Source: Isoetes taiwanensis (Eukaryota > Streptophyta > Lycopodiopsida > Isoetales > Isoetaceae). Taken from it: a stretch of DNA of 64,000 nt. The notes beneath the pieces are model-generated. The model was given only the letters and a program-made list of their open reading frames with translations, was not told the DNA's origin and searched no databases. Below are positions 1-11,029 of this stretch, piece by piece. The position numbers and the translations under genes are program-made. Location: positions 2,232,001 through 2,296,000 of the forward strand of contig JAJEKV010000075.1 in NCBI GenBank assembly GCA_021234155.1. The letters run 5' to 3'. Within the stretch, counting starts at the first letter, position 1, and each line of letters starts with the position of its first letter.

Positions 1-44
1 GATACGAGCATGACACGCGGCCGCATAGTGTAAAACGCGGGGAA

Positions 45-932
45 CTAAGGAGGGTGGGGGAAAACAAAAATTGTTAAAGAGGCGCCAATCATAAGTAAAA
101 GCATCAGGCGGAATGCGGTGCGGATATGGAAACCGAGTATTATAAACGGGGAGCTTGTGGTTAAGGGGAGAGGCAAAACGATCAACATGATGCGGGCCCC
201 ACAAAGAATCAATATAGCGAAAACACCACGGGGCAAGGGCAAACTCAGCAGATTGAGGAAGGCGAGAAAGATAATCGGCCCACTCGTTTTGAGAACGCGG
301 AATCCATACAGGCTCCAAGGAGACAGAAAAGTGAAAACAAAGTAGGAAGATCTCTAAGGTGAGAAAATGAATATCGGGCGAAGGAGAACCATCTTTTTGG
401 AGAATGGTGGCAACGTTCAAATTATCCCCCCGAACAGTGACCAGGCGAGCATGGAGAGAAGGCAAGGCGGAGCGCAAGACTTGATAGAAAGCGAAGAGTT
501 CACGCCAAGTGGAAGAATGAGACAGTTCCGACTCGGAAAAAAGGCCAACAAAATCCATGCGGTTCTGTCCCGAGAGAAGGAGCCACCTCCCCCCCCTCCC
601 CCCCAACCAAATGAACTGGCATCGAAACCAAGGACGGCAGAAGGACGACGGGATGGGGAAATAGGGCGAAAACTCAAAGACGAGGCGGCGGATTCCCATA
701 AAACAATTTCCATGGGGGCTAAGGAGGATAAAGAAATAAGAACATCCCAGTGCCAAGGTTGAATAATGCGATAAGAAAAAAAGGTTAAAGCGGAGACAAG
801 GGAGCCGAAAACAATGCGAAGAGACTGGATGAAGCCCAAGAATTTGGCGAGGTGACGTGAGGTAAGATGAGAAGAGGAAAGAAGCGAAGAGGAGAGGTGA
901 AAAAACTTGGCTAATTTCTTGGAAGAAGGCAA
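45..932 (-). pseudogene. DIRS-type RNase H and C-terminal extension, copy 1
   Basis: The minus strand encodes the connection region after the RT, then the RNase H signature GFDASSFGWGG (about 606-631), with the first catalytic Asp followed by the Gly-Trp-Gly turn typical of DIRS RNase H. Next comes the GDN-LNVATIL segment with a further acidic residue. The downstream part (45-340) carries the AD-LSRLPQ-like motif and the conserved extension with DAFTYDW and FPPPSLVPR, clearer in copy 2. The frame changes at least twice. A glycine run (about 590-605) is written in a C-rich tract and is probably length-variable. It would act in cDNA synthesis. Confidence 0.8.
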
Positions 933-999
933 ATAACCATGGCAGAAGCATCAAGGAGAAAGCCGAGGAAAATAGCACGGTGTGACAAACGCAGACGAC

Positions 1000-1865
1000 A
1001 ATTATGCCAAGCAATGAGAAAATCAGCAGATTGCAAATCAAAATGATGCGATTGTGAAGAGAACTAGGGTCCTGCTGAGTGTTAAGAAGGAAATCATCTT
1101 TATAAGGGGTGCAACGAATACTGGCCGCTCGCCAATGGCAGACTAAAGGGCGCATCAATTTGGTAAAGACAAAGGGAGCAGAGGCCAGGCCAAAAGGAAA
1201 CATAGTGAAGACAAAAAAGTGGGAGTCAAACTGAAAACCCAAAAAGGTGTGATGAGGAGGCCAGATGGGAACATAGTGGTAACCGGATTTCAGATCCAAA
1301 GTAAAAAGAAAATCCTGGGGTTGAAGGACAGCCAAAGCATCGGAAAGCGACTTTCAGAATCTAAAAGAAGGAAATGCATAAAAAAGGAGTTAAGATAGCG
1401 CAAGTCGACAATCAAAAAGGAACTTGTGGTCGCCTTTGGGTACAACGCCAAGGGGTGAGCGTAAAAAAGGGACAAGATGGGACTTGCATAACAAAGACAC
1501 TGAACGAAAAAAGATCTTGAATGGCAGAACGGGCAAAAGGAATATGGGAGGACATAGAGGAAAGGTTCGGGCGAAAAAATGGTTGAGATGGAGGTCTCTG
1601 GGCCCAAGGAAGAGCATAACCATACTGGATCCAAGACAATACAAGAGGGCGAGCAGAAATAGAGCGCCAAAAAGGTAAAGATGCAAGGAGACGCTACGCC
1701 TGCACAAGGTCGCATAGTAGGAATCGACAGCCACCGGATCAAAGGAAAGATGGGGTAAAGGAGAGGTAAAAAGTTGGCAATCTGCAAAAAGAGACTCGTT
1801 AGAAAACACGATCCTTTATTAATGATCAAAAGTGCAGAACAACTAAAACGGCTCAAGAAGACCAA
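1000..1865 (-). pseudogene. DIRS-type reverse transcriptase, copy 1
   Basis: Motifs in order are IVDLRYLNSF (finger), TLDLKSGYHYVPI with the first catalytic Asp, FLGFQF, FPFGLASAPFVFTKLM (motif B), RPLVCHWRAASIR, and YKDD (motif C, codons at 1,093-1,104). The LDLKSGYHYV and APFVFTKLMRPLV strings are diagnostic of DIRS-superfamily RTs rather than Ty3 or copia. Lys at the x of YxDD is unusual but both Asp remain. At least two frameshifts split the domain near 1,330 and 1,440. It lies between gag and RNase H, as expected. Confidence 0.85.
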
Positions 1866-2903
1866 GGCCGAGGCAAGAGAGGAGGAGGAAGGGCCGGCTG
1901 ATGTGGTGGCGGAGGAACAGCCATCAAAGGAGTGGGGTTGAGAGGTACAGATTGAGGAAAAGGAGAAGAAAAAGGAGGAATGGCGTTATGGAGGAACTGG
2001 CGACGAAAACAATTGTCGGCAGTGTGTCGAAAACGACCACAAAAAGTACAACGAAGGGCGGAGGGATTGGCAGGGGAAGAAGCAGAAGGAGAAAAAGAAG
2101 CAGAGGAAGGGTATGGCGAAGGGCGTGTATAAGATAGGCGCTCCTCCTGGGCAAATTTCTTAGCCTGATGCAGGCGTTTAGACTCGTCCGAAGAAAAATT
2201 CAAACTAGGGGACTCGCTAAAGTGCAAAGCGACGTCGTATCCATGTTGATCAGCAATAAGGACAAATTTCATCTCTTGATCCGCCAAACGCTTACCTTCT
2301 TCCACCATCTGCAGCACATCGTCCGGAATGGCAACCCCCAACATAGCAAGACGGCCATGAATCCATCGAAACCGAGTGTCCATAACAGACGCAAACTCGT
2401 AGTAATGCCGCATGGAGTCGTGGTCAAAAGAAGGAGTAGGGCGAGCGGCCCGCTCTCGAATGTCCTGTTGGAGATGCTCAAGTTGGGTCTGAACTGACAA
2501 CTGCTGGGTCATCGACGTCTGGAGTGCCTGTAGTGTGGCCCGCTGCTGTTGAAGCTCATGCAGTAACTGGGTGTACTCAGGAGAAACTGGCGCGGAAGAA
2601 ACGGGCGGGGCCGAGGCGGAAGATGCGTGCGACAGAGAAGAGAAAAGAGGAGCCATCTGAGTGGGAGAAACAGGAGGAGCGGTACCGGCGAGAGAAGAGA
2701 AAGGCTGAGGGGGACCAAAAAGAGAAAGTAGACGAGACAGAAACCGGCGAGGCAGGAGGACAAAGGGAACCAGGGTCCGAAGAGTCTGGTTCAAGCGAGA
2801 GGGAAGCTTCGCGTTGACGACGAGAACCAGCAGTGCGAGCGAGCCGTTGGGAAGAAAGCGAAGCTGAAGGAGAAGATCCGGAAGCGCCTGCTATGGATGG
2901 CAT
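1853..2903 (-). CDS. Gag-like nucleocapsid protein of the DIRS-like element, copy 1
   Basis: A 313-residue open frame (2,794-1,853) has a Ser/Pro-rich N-terminal third, a Gln-rich predicted coiled coil (LHELQQQRATLQALQTS, then QLEHLQQDIRE), a central conserved block (HYYEFASVMDTRF and VEEGKRLADQEMKFV), a second Ser-rich linker, and a single CCHC zinc knuckle CTFCGRFRHTADNC near residue 225-240, followed by a proline-rich tail. The knuckle supports nucleic-acid packaging. A likely upstream start, MPSIAGASGSS at 2,903, is in another frame, so a frameshift lies near 2,700. The end overlaps the RT start, suggesting frameshifting or reinitiation. Confidence 0.78.
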
Positions 2904-3110
2904 CAGCTCAATGACCTGAAAAAAGGAAGGACATTAGAGAACAAAAACAATGAAAAGAAAAGCACGCCGCCACGATGACGAATCGAAGGAGGCGCCCCGG
3001 CATGCCAACAAGAACGGCAACAAAGCGATGAAAAAGAAACCATGTTAATGTGTACAATGCACACATGATAGGAATGCAGATCACAGACTTATATCCGTGG
3101 ATAGTTTTCT
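2904..3110 (-). other. Leader segment upstream of gag with two short repeats
   Basis: No coding potential is seen. It ends in a pair of tandem copies of the word ACGGACTGAAGTCCGTGAAT (about 3,126-3,170), which contains the palindrome ACGGACT-AAGTCCGT and could form a strong hairpin in the element RNA just upstream of gag. The second copy of the element has the same motif near 27,533-27,575. Confidence 0.5.
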
Positions 3111-4920
3111 TATTTAAATACAGATTACGGACTGAAGTCCGTGAATGTGGCTACGGACTGAAGTCCGTGAATGTGGCTGTTATTCCTTCTGAATCTGTGG
3201 CCAACATCTAGATGGTGATAAGTCAACAAAGGAAAGTGGAACCCTTCATCATGGATCCCCAAAAGGAAACAACAATAACGATAAATAATAAGAAAGAATG
3301 ACAAGTAACTGAGGTAATAGGCAAAGAGGAAAAAACTTACCCATGGGAAAAATGCATAGACATAAAGAAGACAAAATGCAACTCGGCATATGTTGTCAAA
3401 AACAAAGTGCAATCGTGCATATGGCGGACAAAAAACACATCATAGACAATAACAAAAAGAAAAATGAGACCCTGAAAATGACCCGTATGTCAAAAAACAA
3501 GGAAACCCAACGCTGGAAGATGCGGAAAAACAATCGAGTTAATGCAGGTAGTGCATAAAGGATGCCCACGTGCATGCAATCCCCCAAGTGATCAACAAGA
3601 ATGAGGAATAATGAGGAAAAATGACAAATAACCGCGGTAATAAGAGAAAGAGGAAAAACGTACCCATGGTAATGTGTAAAAGGCATAGACGTAAAAAAGA
3701 CAAAGTGTGACCCAACATATGACACCACATATGCAATAAAGGAAATAAAACCATGATGAGGTAGCGTATAAAATATGAAACAATGGCAACATCCCAAGGA
3801 AATTACAACCTAGACCATAAGAGTAAAATGAAAAAAGTGAGCCAGAACATAGACAAGAAAAAACAACTCGATTGAATATTGTGGTGTACCGAAATGCAAT
3901 ATAAAACATAACTGCAAAGGGTAAAAATCTGAACAACCACATATAATGCCACATCTCGAAAAAGCACATGTGAACCAAAATGTAAAAGTAACATATGAAA
4001 GAGATACCTGGCGGAGGGAAGAACCACCCCCTATTACAAATGGCTTCAGACAGAACAAGAGATAAATAGACGACCCCTCATAGAAAAAAAAAGAACAAAG
4101 CCTAAAATTTATAAGAGAATGACACATATAGAAAAACCACATGTCAACCCAACCGGAAAAAAATACCATATGAAAAATATACAACTCCTAGGGGAAGAAC
4201 CGCCCTATTACAAATGCCCTAGTTGCCTCATACACGAAAGAACAACATGACAAATAGATAACCCCGCAGAGAAAAAAGAAATAGAATCATCTTATTAAAA
4301 TATTTAGGATCCAGAAAACATAAAAGAGACATTACACAAATGCTTTATCCAAATTATTCAGCAGAGGGTGTCAACAGCCATATGATGCCAAGGCACAGAG
4401 CAAACCGCCCAGAGCAAGGACAATCACGTGAGCAAGCCCAACAACGGAGGCCACGAGATGAATCAAAACACGGGCTAGAACATAAACAAGAAAAAGTAAT
4501 CCTAATAGCGCAACAACCATTGAATAGTGCGAAGCATCGAAAACCAATAGAAAACACAATTGCAAAGGAGAAAAAAATCCGAACCCACCATGGGAAAACA
4601 TAAAAATTATAAGATCATGCTATATATAAAGAAACCACATGGGAAACTCAAACGGAAAATGTAAAAAGGAACATAGGAAAAGAGATTCATAACCAGATGA
4701 AGCACCGTATTACAAAATCCCCTAGTTGCCCTATACATGAGAACAACAACAAATAAAGAGGCAACCCCCTCATGGAAAAAGAAAAAACACTTAGGAACCA
4801 TAATAAAACCCCATTCTTAGAACATTGATGGTCCAAAAAACATGAAAAGAGGCATAAGACAAATGTTTTATTTCATATTATTCAGCAGAGGATGACGACA
4901 GCAGAAAGAGGCAAGGACAA
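3110..4920 (-). repeat. Diverged tandem repeats in the element leader, copy 1
   Basis: Related segments recur at 3,315-3,395 and 3,635-3,720 (sharing GGTAATA, ACCCATGG and GCATAGACRTAAA). Others recur at 3,932-4,085, 4,133-4,275 and 4,629-4,775 (sharing AACCACATR, TATTACAAA and CTAGTTGCC). A pair sharing TATTATTCAGCAGAGG lies at 4,303-4,365 and 4,826-4,890, about 523 bp apart. The hydrophobic minus-strand frames here are by-products of the A-rich plus strand and recur with the repeats. I read this as noncoding leader of the retrotransposon. It is repeated at 27,520-29,330. Confidence 0.65.
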
Positions 4921-6585
4921 TCACGCGAGCAGACCCAAAGAGATCGCTGGATAAGTGGGAATAAAAAGTGGGGGATACTCCATCATGATGAGAAAAAATT
5001 CACGCAACTGAATGGGGCGTAAGGATGAAAACCCCCATAGCAAAATGACGTCCCCCAAGAAACGAGCACGAGCTGGGTCGAAAAGTTTATAGGAACGGAA
5101 TACTCGACGGACAGAAGGAGAAAAGGAGGCATAAAGGCGAAGCGCCCGGAAGTACTCCGCAGGCCAGTCAATGTCTGCCCGTGCAACCTATAAGGCATTG
5201 CCAGCCGCTGGATGCAATGCGTTCAGATGTGATGTATAAAGGTGGTGAGTAGTCATCCCCATCTCCGGAGGTGCAAAAGGGGGAAAAAAACCAAGACGGA
5301 AGATCTGGGTGGAACAAAGGGGGCAAGGGAACGGCATCGGAGCCAGCTAAGAACCAACAGAGGAACGGAAAATGAAGCGAGAGGGGAAACAAAAGCCTGT
5401 GGAAAGGGAATTGTGGCAGAACATATTAATATGAGCAACGAAGAGGAACCAGAGGAACAAACGAATGGCCAGAAAACACATGCAAGCAACAAGTGAATGG
5501 AAAAGCATGCAGCAGAAAGAGGGGCAGCCCAAATCCGATAAAAATAGATGGCCCTAAGAAGGAAGAGCCCAAATTACAGCAGAGGAGTGGTGGGAATCGA
5601 CGGAAAAAGAAGCATAGATAGAACAAGAGCCATTGGATCGTGTCTGGCAAGCAACAGAAGGAAAGAAAACCTGCGTCCACCAGCATGCCAAGAGTTGATG
5701 AAGGCCAGACAGCGCCCACTTGCCCAGGACGGTGCCGAAACGCCCATTCGGCCAACAAGGGAGCAAATCGGCGAAAAAGAGGGAAGAGGCGACAGGGACA
5801 GGCAGGGGTTAAGCTGAACTGAAACCAGGATCAAGAAAAAACAGAGATTGGTCAGGGCAAAAAGACAATAGAAGAAGTGAAAAGGAAAACGTGAAGAGCA
5901 CATGGTAAGGGTTAGCAGGACAAGCGAAGCTCGGAGAAGAGAGCGGAAACCCAAGCCAACCAGAGAGCAAGCAGCCTGGCAAGGCTGGAGCAGCAAATGG
6001 AACAAACGCTAGGATGCAAACTCAGAGGCAGAAGGACGGATAGCGGGATCCGCTGATAGGCTCAAGCCGGAAAAATAGGTTAGATACAGTGATGACTTTA
6101 AGGTGTGAAACTTCGTAAAGTTGCTATATTTTGCCATTTTCTAAAATCTGGATTCGATGGTTTACTAGGATGCGTACACTAAAGAACTTCATAAAATCGC
6201 CAAAATTTGATAATATTGCATCTCAATTATAGTAAATTCGCCAAATTAATGGACATTTTACAATAAAAACCTCAATTTTATGGTAAAACATCCAATTCTA
6301 CTCTATAAAAATGTTGGAAAAATAGAAAACAATCGTCACCATTTCTATAGTTTAGAAGCAGCTAGAGGATGATAAAGTCATCACTGGTTAGATAGAGGGA
6401 AAATCGAACAGAAAGAGGTGAACAAGGGCGAAAACAGAAGATTGAACCAAAACCGTGCAGCAAGACCCAACAGAGAGCAACCGATAAAGCCGAAGAGAAA
6501 AACGAAATCATCATATCGTAACAATCCAACATACCCAAGTCAAACTAAATCACAATTGTTGTGCAAAGACTAAACAGCCCATGCC
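4921..6585 (-). other. Retrotransposon leader, non-repetitive part, copy 1
   Basis: No recognisable gene is present. Short open frames exist on both strands but none has a family signature. An AT-rich section at 6,100-6,330 has the words TGCCATTTTCTAAAA and GGTGTGAAACTTCG. A diverged relative of this section appears in the leader of the plus-strand element at about 20,020-20,060 in the opposite orientation, which supports its being part of the same element family. Confidence 0.5.
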
Positions 6586-6930
6586 AAGGATTCAACCTGC
6601 AAATACATCCACAAGCCGTGCGAACAAAGAAAACAATAGAACAAAGAAATGTAGAGGATTAATGGTGATTCAACATGCGAATACATAAAACAATAGAACA
6701 AAGAAATCTTACAAGATTCATGGTGATTCAACATGCGAAACTGCAACAAGCTGAAAACAACAGAACAAAGAGAAATCTACAAGATTAATGGTGATTCAAC
6801 ATGCGAATACATCAAACAAGAGAACCAACAAATCTACAAGAGTCATGATAATTCACCATGCAAACACCTCACCACACCGTGCGAACAAGGAAAACAATAG
6901 AACAACGAAATCCACAAGAGGACTGGTGAG
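6585..6930 (-). repeat. About 60-bp tandem repeats near the element 5' end, copy 1
   Basis: Five or six imperfect units share GGTGATTCAACATGCGAA and AACAATAGAACAAAGAAA. Inner units are about 60 bp; the outer ones diverge. The array sits just inside the TATA-bearing terminal repeat, so on the minus strand it would be in the first few hundred bases of the transcript. The same array is present at 31,000-31,345. Confidence 0.75.
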
Positions 6931-7069
6931 AAATTCCAAGCATAACGAGCAAGAGAAGAAGAAGGCATACCTTCCAAAGAAGGGTAAGAAAACTCGTGAG
7001 GAAGATGCCGGCGGCGAGGACGTGGAGACAGGAGCCGAAAGAGAAGCTCAAGAGAAAATCCATTGGTCG

Positions 7070-7208
7070 AAGAACCATGGGAAGCTACAAGAGGAGAAGA
7101 AGAGTCTTTGTGAGAAGACGCCGATAACCGGTCCGAAAATGGAAATGGCCTAATATAGGAGCTCGCCCCTTCCCAGAATGGCGATCCAATGGCTCGGATC
7201 GATGGGAT
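7070..7208 (-). promoter_or_regulatory. Terminal repeat A1 with TATA box, copy 1
   Basis: On the minus strand this holds GGGGCGAGCTCCTATATTAGG, with the TATA-like core at 7,151-7,159, followed by ACCGGTTATCGGCGTCTTCT. The same sequence follows the recombinase of the minus element (23,090-23,215), and a diverged form with a better TATATAA follows the recombinase of the plus element (11,030-11,140). Its position at the 5' edge, ahead of leader and gag, fits the element promoter. The exact transcription start cannot be seen. Confidence 0.65.
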
Positions 7209-7209
7209 T

Positions 7210-8250
7210 TATTCACATATTCCTTTTGCTTTCTTGGCCATTCTCAATCTCTTGTGCTATGACGCTGTCGTGAAAGTCCTCTTCTATCATTTTCTCCACT
7301 CCCCTTTAGGTGTTGGTGTTGTGCCCATAAGTTTCGCTTGATTTTGGATTTGTGCCATCTTAACTATTTTTTGTTTGGTTCAACATTCCGTTATGAGATC
7401 CTATTGGATGCCTTTTGGTTGTTCTTCAACTGTGAGATTTCCTTTTTACTCTGAAATAAAAATCTAGCTACCATCATATGCCAATATGGCCTCCTCACCA
7501 TACCTTTTTTTCTTTATTTAATTTCTTAGTTTGAGGGTCAGCTTTTTGTCTATTCCTTGTTATTACTAAACTTATCTGTCCCTTGGTGCAGCATTGGCAG
7601 GCTTTCGGTATCTCAGCTTGATCGTGTCTCCCCTCAATATCACGTCATTTCCGACCTTCACTCTCATGGTTTTTTCATTGTTTAGCTCAAATTCGGCTTC
7701 GTTTAATTTTCCTTGGGTTTCTTAATCATTCTGCTAAGATCATTTGTTTATCTTCCAAGAAGTTAGAGAAATTTATGAATTTGCTCTCTTCCCTTCTCCT
7801 CTCCTCTTTCCTCACATCAGTTCCTACATATTGTGTTTGATTCCCTTGTCTGGATCCTGATTTCTTTTTCTATCTCCTTGTTAATCCTTTGCTAGGATGC
7901 CCCTACCAATTTATCCTCTTTGTCATATATGGAAATTGTGCTATGGGAATCCATTGTCTCTTCTTTTGATTTTTGCCCCATTTTTCCTACTCGTCGGTCC
8001 GTCTGCTGTGTTGGGATTTGATGCTAATTCTTTTGATTCGGGGAGAGGCTGGTTGCTCATCCCAGATCAGTATGTTAAGGATTTTATTGCCGTCCCCTCC
8101 CCCTCCCCTTTTTTTAATTAAAAATTTCCATTCCTCTATTAGGCAGGTTATCTTTGCGTTTTTCCAGGTCTTCCATTCTATTCTTTCTTTTCTTCCTTCC
8201 TGCTTGGCCACAGTTCGGGCTATTAATTTGAATGTTGCTCCCATTCTATC
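7210..8250 (+). pseudogene. RT and RNase H remnant of the plus-strand DIRS-like element, copy 1
   Basis: Degenerate translation aligns piecewise with the minus element. A segment like PFRCWCCAHKFRFDFDLCHL (about 7,310) matches its TPWRCTQRRPQV...DCRL. SLGFLNHSAKIICLSSKKL (about 7,710-7,770) matches the palm-to-connection region, and GPSAVLGFDANSFDSG (about 7,995-8,045) the RNase H active site. The central RT around YxDD is deleted. The stretch 8,130-8,250 keeps the segment ending in attaatttgaatgttgc, equivalent to the GDNLNVATIL region. Many stops and indels make this a fossil. Confidence 0.7.
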
Positions 8251-8596
8251 CCAGGACCGACTGCATGTGCTACAGCATGGGAGTCACCTCAAGGGCACTC
8301 CCTTTTCGGTCCAGGAAGACCTCTCCCCAGTTCAATTAACTCGGCGGCATGATGAGTTATGTAAGGTTCGAGAGGCGAGGCTCCAAAGAAAATGGGCAGT
8401 CTATCGGGAAGGTGGCGCACTTATTCTTGAACAGTGGCCTCAAAACCCCTGGTTAGGTTACGTCTAATCACACTAGGGGTTACGTCTTAGTCGCTTCTGC
8501 CCTGCTTGGGTCTGCTTTCGCTCTGTTCTTATTGTTTTTGTATTGCTTATGTTCCATTTTTTATAATGTTTCTGTGATGGGCCTTTGCCCCCCCTT

Positions 8597-9660
8597 TTTT
8601 TTTTTTATTGAAGGCCGATATGTATATTTATATATAAATAAGGTTTACAAAATTAACTTTTAACTTTTTACAGGGAAGTATAACCCTTATCACACATATA
8701 AAAAGAGTATATGAAAGATAAAAATAGTTAGTTCATGAACTGCCCGGTACTCCTGAGATTTCCCAACTCTGATCAAGTTTGCATAAAGCAGCAGGCTAGA
8801 AAGAGGATTTAAGGTGGAAATTAGAGATCTTCCGTCCCTTTCCCCTAACCATAATTGTGAGAATGCAGAATCGACACAGGCAAGATTCTGCCTTGGCCAT
8901 ATTGAATCTTTCTCTGTTATCTTTGGCTTCACATAGGAGGCTTCTTCTGATGTCATAGTTCTGGTCACAACAGTAGTTGCATAAACATGGTTCTTCGTGA
9001 CCATACAAGTTCGGCGGGCCGAACACCTTGATCCACTCCATGTTGGTGTTAGGGTCGGTCCTCCTCCATTTGATCTTCCGTACCAATACAAAAATGATCC
9101 CTGAAAAAGACAGAGAACCCATAAGAAAGAATCACAAGGCTGCATTAATCCATTTAATATCATAATTAATCTGCTTGATCACAGCTTCTGGGTGAATGAT
9201 TTCATTATTGAAAATGAATTCATTGCGGCCTTTCCAAATCCTCCATAACAGAATATAGATCCTCCAGTCATTCGGGTTGTCAGACATGAAAAAGTCCAAG
9301 GAATTAATAGATAAAACATCATAGCCCAGAAAGTTGGATGCTAAATCCAACACCCATTCTGACCAGATGCAATTCCTGAAAAGGTGACATTCATCCTCTT
9401 TTTGACCCAGGCACATAGGGCAAACATCTGATTCGGTCATCTGTAACCTGTATCTCTTACAATTCGTTGCCAGGGCCTTATGCCATAACTGCCACATGAA
9501 GGATTTGATTTTGGGGTAGATGGGGCTAGACCACATGAACCTTAGATTCCTCATGCACCTTTCTGCCCCAGTCTGCCATTTTTCATGAATAGAAATAGTT
9601 AGATCCCTCATGAGGAACCTATAAGCCATTCCGACAGCTTAAAATTGTCCCCCCTCCCCC
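8597..9660 (-). mobile_element. LINE 3' end (LINE-B) nested in LINE-A, copy 1
   Basis: A T run at 8,597-8,606 is the poly(A) tail of a minus-strand retroposon, and the minus strand upstream encodes the zinc-binding C-terminal part of a non-LTR reverse transcriptase. The 5' boundary is blurred by a C-rich tract at 9,648-9,680. It splits the 3' UTR of LINE-A, so it is the younger of the two insertions. The same arrangement occurs at 33,001-34,098. Confidence 0.72.
8690..9629 (-). pseudogene. Zinc-binding (zf-RVT) C-terminal region of a LINE reverse transcriptase, copy 1
   Basis: The 165-residue frame at 9,629-9,132 has the plant LINE signature: W.SPIYPKIKSFMWQLWHKA, then CPMC-(x)8-ECH-LFRNC with spaced Cys and His, and RNEFIFNNE near the end. 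This is the zf-RVT domain that follows the RT in plant L1-like ORF2 proteins. A second frame (9,163-8,690) continues the reading after a break. The protein would normally exceed 1,000 residues, so only the C-terminus is here. No endonuclease or RT palm is present. Confidence 0.8.
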
Positions 9661-9786
9661 TCCCACCCCCCCCCCTCCCGTTTTGGTTCGGGCTTATGCC
9701 CCTCTTTTCTATATTGGGTCCCATAACCCGATTGGGTTTCTGTGGACGATAAAATCTCTTATCTTATCTTATCTTATCTTGTCTAA

Positions 9787-10960
9787 AACGGGAGCTCTTG
9801 TTTTTACTAATATTTATTTTTTCGTTCTTGAGCTCTTTCTCCTTTGTTTTTATTTTTCCATTTCCTTAGAACCTGTGTGGATTCCTCATTTCTAGTATGA
9901 ATGTGCCGATTATATTTCACATCTTCCACAATCGGATGAATTTGCATTGGCTCCTTGGTCCCCCATGCCGATTATATTTGATGCCTTTCACAACCCAATG
10001 AATCTGATGTCACTACCTCTTTTTGTTACAACTTCATTTAGTTTGATTCCTTCGCATGAGGTACCATATTTCCTATCTTTCTTACCTTTGGTCTTTTCTT
10101 CACGGACTCCTTCCACTTTCACTGCCTATGTTGCTATGTCTTGTCGTTTTATTGTTTAGTGCCGTTAGCACTCTGCTTGTTATCTCCCAGCTCCCTTTCG
10201 TTATTGTTGTTTGTTTTACTTTCTTCCACCATCCTGGTATGTCATCCTCCTTGAGTCGCACTACCTCTGTTGCTATATACTTTTTCCATCAAATGTTTAA
10301 CCTTATCTCCCCCTATTTATCACCTACTACTTTGGCTCGTTAGTCGAACTCTTGCCAGACCCGTCCTCCTCGCCCTTTATTACCCCTTCTTCCCCATCAT
10401 ATGCACTCGATTATTCTCCATTTTGCCCATCTACCGCTCTTTTCCATCTCTTACTCGCGCCATCCTTATTCTTCTCTCATTTGCCACTTCTCTTTGCATC
10501 TTTAAAGCCTTAGCTCAGAATTGGCGTGATCTTTCTTTTTCAACATCCCATGTTGACATATTTATCCATCATTCAAAAAGCCAACTTGCCCGCGGCTATA
10601 CTATTTCCTGGCTCGCCTACCCTCTATTGCATGTCCCTCACTCTTCTTCATCGCTTGGTTTTCATAGGTGCTTTACATCTCCTTGATCCCCCTATCGATG
10701 ATAATCTCTTTTTTGTATCCTTTGTCACATCACCCTTTGGCGTATCAGATTGTGCACTTATGGTGGAGATAATGTCTTTTGGCTATCAAACTCGATCCTT
10801 CTGAGTAGAGTACACATTTTGCTCGTCGCAACGACACCTTAGCAGCGGCAACATAGGGAGTTCTATATGATGTCGCTCATACCCACGAAAGATGAAGGTC
10901 GTCATCTTCTCACTCCCCCTACGTGGTTCATGACTCAAGTCAACATCTTGCTGTTTCTCA
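9787..10960 (+). pseudogene. RNase H tail and tyrosine recombinase of the plus-strand DIRS-like element, copy 1
   Basis: The reading resumes with EPVWIPHF and ADYISHLPQSDEFALA (RNase H tail). It then skips to the recombinase: core-binding part with TPSTFTAYVAMSCRFIV, then ALAQNWRDLSFSTSHVDIFI and ARGYTIS of the catalytic domain. In the C-terminal part THFARR places the His at 10,815-10,817 and the Arg at 10,824-10,826, and HSPYVV puts the nucleophilic Tyr at 10,920-10,922. The first catalytic Arg region reads SLCIFKAL where the relative at 23.7 kb has FLRISGAL, so that Arg is lost. A TGA at 10,893 replaces the expected Trp. It would resolve circular cDNA into the genome. Confidence 0.75.
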
Positions 10961-11029
10961 TCACCTGGATTTATAGAATGAAAGTTCTCTAGTAGTCGGC
11001 CAGTTTTTGTGTTCTTTTACGTGGCCCTT

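Larger units (their letters stand above)
1..7210 (-). mobile_element. Tyrosine-recombinase retrotransposon (DIRS-like), copy 1, 3' end outside window
   Basis: Reading right to left, this holds a TATA-bearing terminal repeat (about 7,208-7,070), a leader of about 4 kb, gag (2,903-1,853), reverse transcriptase (about 1,865-1,000) and RNase H plus its C-terminal extension (932-45). The recombinase expected next lies left of the window; it is present in copy 2 at 24,235-23,245. The RT-RNase H sequence type is that of DIRS elements, with no integrase between RNase H and the window edge. Frames are broken in several places, so this copy is probably dead. Confidence 0.85.
8251..9786 (+). mobile_element. 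LINE fragment (LINE-A) inserted in the DIRS-like element, copy 1
   Basis: Homology to the DIRS element stops near 8,250 and resumes near 9,787. The insert reads through a coding fragment (8,258-8,467, with EDLSPVQLTRRHDEL and REARLQRKWAVYREGG, resembling the C-terminal domain of plant L1-type ORF1 proteins), then a T/G-rich 3' UTR with GGGCCTTTGCCC and GGGCTTATGCCCC. It ends with CGATAAAATC and a (TATCT)n tail at 9,759-9,780. A second LINE interrupts it at 8,597-9,660. Without that insert it is only about 480 bp, so 5' truncated. A related tail lies at 36,137-36,330. Confidence 0.6.

Noticed and set aside
3110..4184. Several hydrophobic minus-strand frames resembling small membrane proteins
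   Set aside because: They recur with the diverged repeats, are rich in Phe, Leu and Tyr only because the plus strand is A-rich, and overlap each other in different frames.
6788..7153. 121-codon Lys/Glu-rich plus-strand frame
   Set aside because: It is the antisense of the tandem repeats and TATA-bearing terminal repeat of the minus-strand element, and is almost identical in both copies for that reason.
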